From: Firmicutes bacterium UBA5499
Lineage (GTDB): Bacteria; Bacillota; DTU084
DNA length: 5,654 bases
Direction: 5' to 3'
NCBI GenBank assembly: GCA_002426275.1
Contig: DIPB01000101.1
Location: 8,389-14,042, forward strand
Shown: piece by piece, positions 1-5,654 of the stretch
Numbering within the stretch: the first letter of the stretch is position 1
Layout: every line of letters starts with the position of its first letter
Program-made: the position numbers and the translations under genes
Notes under the pieces: generated by a model
Seen by the model: only the letters and a program-made list of their open reading frames with translations
Database searches by the model: none
What the model was told of the DNA's origin: nothing

Positions 1-44
1 TTTTTTTTTTTTTTTATATTTTCTTTGTTTTTTTGGTTTTTTTT
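1..44. other. T-rich low-complexity stretch at the window edge, probable assembly or read-end artefact
   Basis: Of the first 44 bases, 38 are T, in runs of up to 15, broken only by single A, C and G bases and one GG. Composition switches abruptly to GC-rich coding sequence at base 45. Read in the frame of the following gene it gives almost only Phe, with a few Tyr, Ile, Val and Leu. Mannonate dehydratases normally carry a polar and aromatic strand segment there, leading into the Arg that I align with base 45. The frame stays open, but that is expected of any T-run. It is best treated as unreliable sequence and not as a promoter, terminator or natural start region. Confidence 0.6.
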
Positions 45-677
45 CGGCCCTGCGGCGTCTCTATGGGCCGGGGCGGCGCTTTGGTCACCAGCTTTGACTA
101 CGAGTTGGTCTCTCCTGAGCCCATAGAGACAGTGGGGGAAGTATCCGCGGAACGATTGTGGGATAATTACGAGTATTTTATCCGCAGCGTCATTCCGGCG
201 GCGGAAAAAGCCAATGTCAAATTGGCGCTGCATCCGGATGATCCGCCGGTCTCTCCCCTGCGCGGCATCAGTCGCATCTTCACAGATTTCGCCTCTATCC
301 GGCGCGCCATGGAGCTTGTAGCCAGTCCCTGCCACGGCGTCACCTTCTGTCAGGGCTGCTTCGCTGCCATGGACGAAGATCTGCCCCGGGCCATCGCTTA
401 TTTCGGACAACAAAAGAAACTGTTTTACGTGCATTTCCGGGACGTGGTAGGCTGTGCGCGTAATTTTCGCGAAACCTTTCACGATGAAGGCAAGACGGAC
501 ATGGCTCGAGTGCTTTTGGCGTATAAGCAAGCCGGCTTCGACGGTTATATTCGGGTTGACCACGTGCCCACCATGGAGGGGGAGGCCAATCAAAAGCCGG
601 GTTACGAGACCATGGGCAGACTTTTTGCCATCGGTTATCTTAAAGGCCTCCTGGAGGGCATCAATTATAACTTCTAG
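3..677 (+). CDS. uxuA: Mannonate dehydratase (UxuA family), 5'-partial
   Basis: D-mannonate dehydratase (EC 4.2.1.8) is a cytoplasmic, metal-dependent TIM-barrel enzyme that converts D-mannonate to 2-keto-3-deoxy-D-gluconate, classically in glucuronate catabolism. The frame is open to the left edge. A TTG at 33 could be called a start, but about 200 residues of clear family sequence against the usual 340-390 means the N-terminal part is missing. Recognisable segments are GRGGALVTSFDYE (bases 66-104), LALHPDDPP with a metal-ligand His at 231-233, TFCQG with Cys at 348-350, YVHFRD with His at 432-434, RVDHVPTM with Asp and catalytic His at 558-563, and a Tyr at 603-605 in PGYETMGR. These match the Mn-binding His/Cys/His/Asp set and the catalytic His and Tyr known for the family. 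The DHVPTM form marks the Firmicutes-type branch, not the E. coli type. Only the C-terminal half can be judged, and homology starts to be credible from about base 45. It is followed after 29 bases by the GH113 gene. Confidence 0.9.
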   Translation, partial: FFFFYIFFVFLVFFRPCGVSMGRGGALVTSFDYELVSPEPIETVGEVSAERLWDNYEYFIRSVIPAAEKANVKLALHPDDPPVSPLRGISRIFTDFASIRRAMELVASPCHGVTFCQGCFAAMDEDLPRAIAYFGQQKKLFYVHFRDVVGCARNFRETFHDEGKTDMARVLLAYKQAGFDGYIRVDHVPTMEGEANQKPGYETMGRLFAIGYLKGLLEGINYNF

Positions 678-691
678 GATTTACAATTGAA

Positions 692-698
692 AAAGGGG
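692..698 (+). promoter_or_regulatory. Ribosome binding site for the GH113 gene (TTG start)
   Basis: AAAGGGG lies eight bases before a TTG at 707-709 and supports that non-ATG start. No in-frame ATG or GTG lies between here and the conserved N-terminal strand. A second TTG at 731 has GGAGG only two bases upstream, too close to be a good site. The short 29-base gap from uxuA shows no promoter I would defend, in keeping with co-transcription. Confidence 0.55.
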
Positions 699-706
699 TT
701 GAGGGA

Positions 707-1759
707 TTGAAGAGTCTCGCTTTGGAGGAATTGCAGCTGGGGGTTACGTTCGGCTTTTACGCAAAGAACGGCTATTTCGCCACAGACCAGGCGAGGAGAG
801 AAGTGGATGAGATGGCCTCCTCCGGCATCAAGTGGGTGGTTGTGACGCCCACAGTCGCCCAAGAGACATATTCTTCCACCATCCAATTCAGAGATTTTGA
901 GCTTACACCTTCGGATTATGAGCTGACATGCATCATCGAATATATTAAAAGCAAGGGTATGCACGTGCAGCTGCGGCCCATGCTGGAAACATTGGACGGC
1001 CTGGGAAGGCTGCAGATCTGGTTTCCAGCAGACGGAGAGAGGATACCGGGAAGAGTTTCAAACCATTGGGGAAAATGGTTTGAAAGCATGAAGAAGCGGG
1101 CTGTGCATTACGCTAAAATCGCTCAGCAAACCGGCTGCGAACTGTACGGTTTGGACAGCGAACTGGATCGGACAGTCAACCAGAATCAGCATTGGAAAGA
1201 GGTAATCGCCGCAGTGCGCTCCGTCTATGACGGGCCGGTCACCTCTTGTCATACAACGCACACCGTGATTGTGGACTTTGACTCTGCGCTGGAGGATCCC
1301 GGGCACTGGTTTTTCGACTTGGATCTGCTCTCTCTCAGCTGTTACCATCCCGCTGCCCATCGGCCGCACGAGACGCTAACCAACATGATCGAGAATTTCG
1401 CAAGCCAGAAGGAGCGTTTTCGCCGCTATGCGGCTCTGTACAAGAAGCCCATTTTGTTCGGCGAGTGCGGTTGCACTTCTTCAGCCGGCGGCGCCATCTC
1501 TCCCTCCGGCTGGTCGAACGAAGCGCCGTATGACGGCCTGGAGCAGGCAAATTACCTGGAAGCCGTCCTGAGGAGCTTTTGGGACGAACCGTGGTGGTAC
1601 GGTCTTTACTGGTGGAAATGGGACGAACAAAACGTCCGTCCGGCCTTCAGAGGCGACCCGGCGGGAGACAAGGGTTTTACCATCAAAGGGAAGCCAGCCC
1701 AAGAAGTCTTCGCGCGGTGGAGCAAAAAAGACCGGACGAAAATTCATCCCTCAAGCTAG
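707..1759 (+). CDS. GH113-like glycoside hydrolase, probable beta-mannanase or mannooligosaccharide hydrolase
   Basis: A 350-residue single-domain TIM-barrel protein resembling glycoside hydrolase family 113, whose characterised members (such as AaManA of Alicyclobacillus) are retaining endo-beta-1,4-mannanases. Visible landmarks are an N-terminal GVTFGFYAKNGYF strand (residues 12-24), VVVTPTVAQ (44-52), HVQLRPMLE (86-94), YGLDSELDR (147-155), LLSLSCYHP (207-215), PILFGECG (248-255), and a C-terminal GLYWWKWDEQN followed by GFTIKGKPAQEVFARW. By family pattern Glu152 is the likely acid/base and Glu253 the likely nucleophile. This assignment is inferred from motif position, not from an alignment I could run. 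Length is close to the usual 310-350 for catalytic-domain-only members. There is no signal peptide or membrane segment, so cytoplasmic action on imported oligosaccharides is likely. The start is TTG 707, supported by AAAGGGG upstream. A GH2 gene follows after 23 bases. Another clan-A barrel specificity, such as a different beta-glycoside, cannot be excluded. Confidence 0.75.
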   Translation: MKSLALEELQLGVTFGFYAKNGYFATDQARREVDEMASSGIKWVVVTPTVAQETYSSTIQFRDFELTPSDYELTCIIEYIKSKGMHVQLRPMLETLDGLGRLQIWFPADGERIPGRVSNHWGKWFESMKKRAVHYAKIAQQTGCELYGLDSELDRTVNQNQHWKEVIAAVRSVYDGPVTSCHTTHTVIVDFDSALEDPGHWFFDLDLLSLSCYHPAAHRPHETLTNMIENFASQKERFRRYAALYKKPILFGECGCTSSAGGAISPSGWSNEAPYDGLEQANYLEAVLRSFWDEPWWYGLYWWKWDEQNVRPAFRGDPAGDKGFTIKGKPAQEVFARWSKKDRTKIHPSS

Positions 1760-1766
1760 CAAGAAT

Positions 1767-1773
1767 GGAGGGG
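1767..1773 (+). promoter_or_regulatory. Ribosome binding site deciding the GH2 start
   Basis: GGAGGGG sits nine bases before the ATG at 1783. It also overlaps an in-frame ATG at 1765, which therefore cannot use it. This picks 1783 over the longer open frame that runs back into the GH113 gene. The resulting protein begins MKLTQPFYIEP and then enters the expected GH2 N-terminal LNGQW segment. Confidence 0.8.
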
Positions 1774-1782
1774 AAGCCTGAC

Positions 1783-4533
1783 ATGAAATTGACTCAGCCG
1801 TTTTATATTGAGCCCCGAAGGGGAGAGGCGCATCTTGATCTGAACGGGCAATGGGATTATGCGTATACGGATGAGCAGACCGAGGAGCCTTGGACCATAG
1901 ACTGGCGGCTGAAAACGCAAATTCCCAGTTCCGTCTATTGGAGCTTGTATCATTCTGGAATCCTGCCTCATCCTTATGAAGGATGCAACAGCAAGCTCTA
2001 TGACTGGGTGGATCACAAGGTCTGGTATTACCGCAGGCGCTTTTCCCTGTCGGCTGGCCGGGCGGAAAACGTGTTCTTATGTTTTGACGGCGCTGCGTAT
2101 TACCTCCGCTTCTGGCTCAACGGGATATTGGTTGGAGAGCATCAGGGCATGTTCGGCGGCCCGCTTGCGGAAATCTCCGAGCGCTTGTCCGCAAGCGGCG
2201 AGAACGAGCTGATAGTTGAGGTAAAAGCCGCCAATTTCGGCGCTGTGGACTGGGATTGCATGAGCTCGGAGCAGAAGCAAATCGTGCCGTGGAATCTGGT
2301 GCGGGACAATCACACCTCCAATGGCGATTTCAACGTGGTGGGGCTATGGCAGGGCGTCAGGCTGGAGCTGGTTCCCCGAACGCATCTCAGCCGTCCTTAC
2401 CTGACCACTCAGAGCATTGAAAGCGGGAAAGCGCGGCTGCATCTGGAGTGCGAGATCGCCGACGGCTCCCTGAATGAGCTGGCATGTAAACTTAACGACT
2501 GGGATAATTGTGATAGTTACACCTTCGCCTATGCGTCCGGAAACACCGGTTTTCTTCAGGAAAGGCTGCTGCAGGTTGGGATCGCCTTAATAGATCAGCA
2601 GACAGGCAGCTTGGCTTATTCATCTTTAGACGACTTCGCGCCCTATGATTACGGTCAAAGCGGTATCGACTCGCGCCGCTATGAATGCCAGTTTTTCAAT
2701 AAGACTTTTGAAGTTGAAAGTCCCAAGCTGTGGTCTGTGGATAGGCCGTCGCTCTACTTGTGCCGTCTGGAGCTGCGGGAAGGCGGCCAAGTACTGGATC
2801 GGCAGGAGTTCGAGGTGGGCATCCGCACCATCCGGACCGAGCGAACCGCCGGGAGGCAATACCGCACTCGCTGGGGTAAGTTTCAGTTTGTCCTGAACGG
2901 TAAGCCGCTGTTTCTCAAAGGGATGAACTGGATGCCTGTGGACTTTCTTTTGAACTGCAGTCAGGAGGATTATCGCTGGACGCTGGAGCTGGCCAAAGAA
3001 GCTGGAGTGCAGATGATTCGCGTCTGGAGTGGCGGCGGATTCTATGAGAGCGACTATTTCTACGCTCTTTGCGATCGGCTGGGGCTGATGGTCTGGCAGG
3101 ATAGTTTTCTGGCTAACCGCGACACGCCAAACTGGCCGCAGGATGTGCTGCAGGCGCAGCTGTGCCTGAACCTGTACAGGATCCGCAATCATCCGTCTTT
3201 GGCGGTTCACTCGGGCGGCAACGAGTTTAACCCTTACTCCTTAGGAAACGCCGCTTCCATGGCCGTGGTCGAACGCGAGATTGCCGATCTCGATCCGTCT
3301 CGCCCGTTTTTTCGCACAACTCCGGATCAAGGAAGCGCCCATGTCTACAGGGACATGGAGCCTGTGTGGTACCGCCGGCTGTACAGGCAGCTGCCCTTTC
3401 TGGCCGAATCTGGGATCCATAGCTTTCCCAATTACAAGAGCCTGCGCAGATTGCTTTCTCCTCAGGAATTGGCAAAGCCGCTGGGAGATCTGCTGGCGCC
3501 TGATTTCAAGGAGAACCACCGGGAGTTGCTTAATCATTTCACCGAGTACCTGCCCCAGCGCGTTATTCGCATGCTCTCGCGCGCTTCGGCTATCGAGCGG
3601 ATAGACGGCATTGCGCTGCCGGAGCTGATCGAAGCGACGCAGATGGCCTCTTGCGAATTTTATCAGATCATGGTGCAGGCGATGCGCGAAAACTATCCGG
3701 TCACCTCTGGAATCATGCCTTGGGTCTTTCGGCGCGCGTGGACCACTGTTGCCATCCAGCTGGTGGACGGGATGGGAGATCCCATCGCCCCTTACTATTA
3801 TCTCAAGGTCGCCTATCAGCCGCTGCACATTTTGGTGGCGCTGGAGAATTTAAGCTATGCGCCGGGGGAAGCAGTCAGGCTGCCCGTGAGCGTCCTCAAT
3901 GAAAACGCTGACTCGTCGCCTGCGGAGGCGGAGATCTGCGTGCTGTCTCCTTCGCTGCAGCTGGTCTACAGACATCGAGAGTCTCTTGCGTTAACCGGGG
4001 AATACAAGCAGACTTTTACGGCTCCCGCTTTTGTGATCCCAGAGGATTGGGAGGATCGCTTCTTTTTGATTCACGCTGCGCTCCGCAGGGACGGAAAGCT
4101 GATTTCGCAAAGCGTATACTGGCCTAAAGCGCTGGCGCGCCTGAAGGACGCTACCTTGCTGGAGAAGTTTCGCACTTCTCCCCAGCCGAATCTCTTTTTT
4201 GATAAAGGCCCTTGGCTGAAAAGGCAAATCGCTCAGGCAACATCCGCTATCCTCAGTTGCGAGCTTGAGAACGCGCAGCTTTCCGCGGGCCGCGCCTCCT
4301 TGACAGTGACCATTCGCAATCATGCCGCTCAGTACGCGTTTCCCGTCCATCTTGATGTGACCGAAGAGGGAACCGTCTGCTGCGCGGACGATAATTATTT
4401 TCTCATGAGTCCGGGCGAAGCGCGGCGGCTCCGGCTGAAAATTAGGTTCCTGGACGAGGCCCCGACTGCCGTACACGTAGAGATTGGAGCGTGGAATGCG
4501 GCGCCGTGCCGCCTGGAAGCGCAGCTGGCTTGA
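1783..4533 (+). CDS. GH2 glycoside hydrolase, beta-mannosidase-related
   Basis: A 916-residue retaining glycoside hydrolase of family 2, most like beta-mannosidase-type members, which remove terminal non-reducing beta-D-mannose. Domains in order: jelly-roll sugar-binding domain (about 10-200, with LNGQWDY at 20-26 and GLWQGVRLE at 187-195), an unusually long Ig-like domain (about 200-350, with PKLWSVDRPSLY at 314-325 and VGIRTI at 345-350), TIM barrel (about 365-680) and beta-sandwich domains (about 680-916). Barrel landmarks are FLKGMNWMP (377-385), MIRVWSGGGFYESDYFYALCD (411-431), LMVWQD (435-440), HSGGNEFNP with acid/base candidate Glu481, FLAESGIHSFPN with nucleophile candidate Glu542, and GIMPWVFRRAW (643-653). 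No signal peptide is seen. The usual KAQxHFGWDW stretch of classical beta-mannosidases is not recognisable, and the nucleophile loop reads AESG in place of the common SEFG. The family call is therefore firm but the substrate is not. It probably trims products of the preceding GH113 enzyme, with which it appears co-transcribed. Confidence 0.85.
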   Translation: MKLTQPFYIEPRRGEAHLDLNGQWDYAYTDEQTEEPWTIDWRLKTQIPSSVYWSLYHSGILPHPYEGCNSKLYDWVDHKVWYYRRRFSLSAGRAENVFLCFDGAAYYLRFWLNGILVGEHQGMFGGPLAEISERLSASGENELIVEVKAANFGAVDWDCMSSEQKQIVPWNLVRDNHTSNGDFNVVGLWQGVRLELVPRTHLSRPYLTTQSIESGKARLHLECEIADGSLNELACKLNDWDNCDSYTFAYASGNTGFLQERLLQVGIALIDQQTGSLAYSSLDDFAPYDYGQSGIDSRRYECQFFNKTFEVESPKLWSVDRPSLYLCRLELREGGQVLDRQEFEVGIRTIRTERTAGRQYRTRWGKFQFVLNGKPLFLKGMNWMPVDFLLNCSQEDYRWTLELAKEAGVQMIRVWSGGGFYESDYFYALCDRLGLMVWQDSFLANRDTPNWPQDVLQAQLCLNLYRIRNHPSLAVHSGGNEFNPYSLGNAASMAVVEREIADLDPSRPFFRTTPDQGSAHVYRDMEPVWYRRLYRQLPFLAESGIHSFPNYKSLRRLLSPQELAKPLGDLLAPDFKENHRELLNHFTEYLPQRVIRMLSRASAIERIDGIALPELIEATQMASCEFYQIMVQAMRENYPVTSGIMPWVFRRAWTTVAIQLVDGMGDPIAPYYYLKVAYQPLHILVALENLSYAPGEAVRLPVSVLNENADSSPAEAEICVLSPSLQLVYRHRESLALTGEYKQTFTAPAFVIPEDWEDRFFLIHAALRRDGKLISQSVYWPKALARLKDATLLEKFRTSPQPNLFFDKGPWLKRQIAQATSAILSCELENAQLSAGRASLTVTIRNHAAQYAFPVHLDVTEEGTVCCADDNYFLMSPGEARRLRLKIRFLDEAPTAVHVEIGAWNAAPCRLEAQLA

Positions 4534-4572
4534 GCATTTTGCCTGCATTTGGCGCGGACGCCTGCGGGCATC

Positions 4573-4580
4573 GGAGGTGG
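4573..4580 (+). promoter_or_regulatory. Ribosome binding site deciding the lactonase start
   Basis: GGAGGTGG, a near-ideal Shine-Dalgarno sequence, lies seven bases before the ATG at 4588. It favours this start over the in-frame upstream TTG at 4549, which would add 13 residues unlike the family and place the Shine-Dalgarno inside the gene. The 54-base gap after the GH2 stop holds no evident terminator. Confidence 0.8.
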
Positions 4581-4587
4581 ACAGACT

Positions 4588-5556
4588 ATGTATCACATAT
4601 ACCTTGCTTCCTGCCATAAGGAAGGAGGCGTCTGGCATTATCTTTTGGACGACCAAGGCCGGACGTCATATCTTGGGAAGGTAAAGCTGGACCGGCCCAT
4701 GTATGCGGCAATGGACGGTCAGAAATTTTATGTTCTCTTGCGGCAGCCGTTTGCAGGCAGCGCCGAAAGCGGCCTTTTAACTTACGAGATTACCTCAGAC
4801 GGTGAGCTCGTCAATCCCGGAGCCCTGCTTTCCACCAAAGGAGAGGTGGCTTGCCACCTGACGGCGAAAGACGGAAATGTCTATGTGGTGAATTATCTCT
4901 CCGGCAGCGTCGTTAAAATGCCGGATAAATTAGTGAGCCATCAGGGCAGGAGCGTGCATCCTAAGCGTCAGACAAGTCCTCACACCCATTTCGTTTCCTA
5001 CTCTCCGGATGGTAGATACCTCTTGGTTGCTGATCTTGGCATGGACAAAATCCTCGTCTACGACCAGGATCTCAGCTTGGCAGCTACCGCCTCTGTCCCT
5101 CCGGGGCAGGGAGCGAGGCATCTGGCCTTTTCAGAAGACGGGAAAACCGTATTTTGCGTCAATGAGCTGGGAAGCACAGTCTCTGTCTTCTCCTATGCAG
5201 GGGGAAAGCTTTCTTTAAAGGATACATATCGGGCGCTGCCTCAGGGCTATGCCGGAGAAAACACCGCGGCTGCCATTCGTACGGCAGGTGATTTTCTTTA
5301 CGTCTCTAACAGAGGGCAGGACGCCATCTCTTGTTTCAAAATAGCCGGCGGCAAGCTGGCTATGTTCGATTCCGTCTCTTGCGGCGGCCGCAGCCCTCGC
5401 GATTTCAACATTACCCCGGACGGACGGTACCTGCTTTGCGCCAATGAGCTTTCCGATACTGTGACCTGCTTCGCCAGAGAGAACGGAAGACTTCAAAGGT
5501 TAGCCGGCGAAATTCAGTTGCCGGCGCCGCTGTGCGTGCTCTTCCGGCCGGTTTAG
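4588..5556 (+). CDS. Lactonase family beta-propeller protein (6-phosphogluconolactonase-like)
   Basis: A 322-residue protein of the seven-bladed beta-propeller lactonase family (the E. coli Pgl/YbhE and B. subtilis YkgB type), whose studied members hydrolyse 6-phosphoglucono-1,5-lactone. Blade repeats are easy to see: HFVSYSPDGRYLLVADLGMDK (134-154), GARHLAFSEDGKTVFCVNELG (175-195), ENTAAAIRTAGDFLYVSNRGQD (224-245) and PRDFNITPDGRYLLCANELSD (270-290). Each has the PDGR/EDGK turn followed by a hydrophobic strand. The NPERQ-PHAHS segment typical of the family appears here as HPKRQTSPHTH (124-134). Length is near the usual 330-350 and the protein looks complete and cytoplasmic. It is last of the four genes. 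Its place beside a mannonate dehydratase and two mannoside-type hydrolases suggests that the substrate might be an unphosphorylated aldonolactone such as mannonolactone. The sequence alone cannot separate this from an ordinary pentose phosphate role, or from an unrelated lactone. Confidence 0.85.
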   Translation: MYHIYLASCHKEGGVWHYLLDDQGRTSYLGKVKLDRPMYAAMDGQKFYVLLRQPFAGSAESGLLTYEITSDGELVNPGALLSTKGEVACHLTAKDGNVYVVNYLSGSVVKMPDKLVSHQGRSVHPKRQTSPHTHFVSYSPDGRYLLVADLGMDKILVYDQDLSLAATASVPPGQGARHLAFSEDGKTVFCVNELGSTVSVFSYAGGKLSLKDTYRALPQGYAGENTAAAIRTAGDFLYVSNRGQDAISCFKIAGGKLAMFDSVSCGGRSPRDFNITPDGRYLLCANELSDTVTCFARENGRLQRLAGEIQLPAPLCVLFRPV

Positions 5557-5654
5557 GATGGAAATGCCATCGCCAACCTTTCAGCGTTTGAAATCGGCTT
5601 GAAAGCTCTTCCTGGGTTATGTTGCTCCCTGGCCTTGCTTCGGTCAAAAGAGTT
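5557..5654. other. Unassigned 3' tail after the lactonase gene
   Basis: These 98 bases hold no recognisable gene. GATGG and CCATC can pair around a five-base loop just after the stop codon (5557-5571), but no T-run follows, so this is not a convincing intrinsic terminator. On the minus strand one frame is open from the right edge to a TAA at 5555-5553 and would encode 33 residues ending SNAERLAMAFPS. That could be the C-terminus of a convergent gene, but I recognise no family in it. Confidence 0.3.

Noticed and set aside
33..35. TTG at 33 as the true start of uxuA
   Set aside because: It sits inside the T-rich artefact-like stretch, has no Shine-Dalgarno sequence, and would leave only the C-terminal part of a 340-390-residue enzyme.
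1579..1782. N-terminal extension of the GH2 frame giving a 984-residue protein
   Set aside because: It overlaps the conserved C-terminus of the GH113 gene in another frame, its translation is arginine-rich and unlike GH2, and a strong Shine-Dalgarno site points to the ATG at 1783.
2626..3210. 194-codon open frame on the minus strand
   Set aside because: It lies wholly opposite the conserved GH2 domain-2 and barrel sequence, has no recognisable family features and is explained by codon bias of the real gene.
3241..3828. 195-codon open frame on the minus strand
   Set aside because: It is antisense to the GH2 catalytic region including both proposed catalytic residues or their flanks, and its Arg/His-rich composition is typical of a shadow frame.
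3991..4656. 221-codon open frame on the minus strand spanning the GH2 to lactonase junction
   Set aside because: It covers the 54-base intergenic gap and both gene ends without any family resemblance. The Shine-Dalgarno and start of the lactonase gene explain this region better.
5557..5571. Short hairpin after the lactonase stop as a terminator
   Set aside because: The stem is only five base pairs and no T-run follows it.

Overview
This window is a single-direction gene cluster from a bacterium. All four recognisable genes lie on the + strand with gaps of only 29, 23 and 54 bases, so they look like one operon, or part of one that continues beyond the left edge. The moderately GC-rich coding sequence, purine-rich Shine-Dalgarno sites (GGAGGGG, GGAGGTGG), a TTG start and the protein types suggest a Bacillota-like organism of the Paenibacillus/Alicyclobacillus sort. 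That placement is an inference from style and family, not proven by any marker gene.

Layout: (1) bases 1-44 are an extreme T-rich stretch that does not fit the following protein and is probably a contig-end or sequencing artefact. (2) 3-677 is the C-terminal part of a mannonate dehydratase (UxuA), with its metal and catalytic residues visible. (3) 707-1759 is a complete 350-residue GH113-type TIM-barrel glycoside hydrolase, probably a beta-mannanase or mannooligosaccharide hydrolase. (4) 1783-4533 is a complete 916-residue GH2 glycoside hydrolase of the beta-mannosidase-related type. (5) 4588-5556 is a complete 322-residue seven-bladed beta-propeller lactonase of the 6-phosphogluconolactonase-like family. 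(6) 5557-5654 is a short unassigned tail. No RNA genes, mobile elements, CRISPR arrays or convincing terminators were seen.

How the genes may work together: none of the three complete proteins has a visible signal peptide, so the cluster looks like cytoplasmic handling of imported oligosaccharides. GH113 and GH2 would release mannose or other sugars from beta-mannosides. UxuA dehydrates D-mannonate to 2-keto-3-deoxygluconate. The lactonase could hydrolyse a sugar lactone. One reading is an oxidative mannose route (mannan to mannose to mannonolactone to mannonate to KDG). The more conservative reading is breakdown of a glycan containing both mannose and glucuronic acid, with UxuA serving the ordinary glucuronate pathway. 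The window does not contain the dehydrogenase, isomerase or transporter genes that would decide between them.
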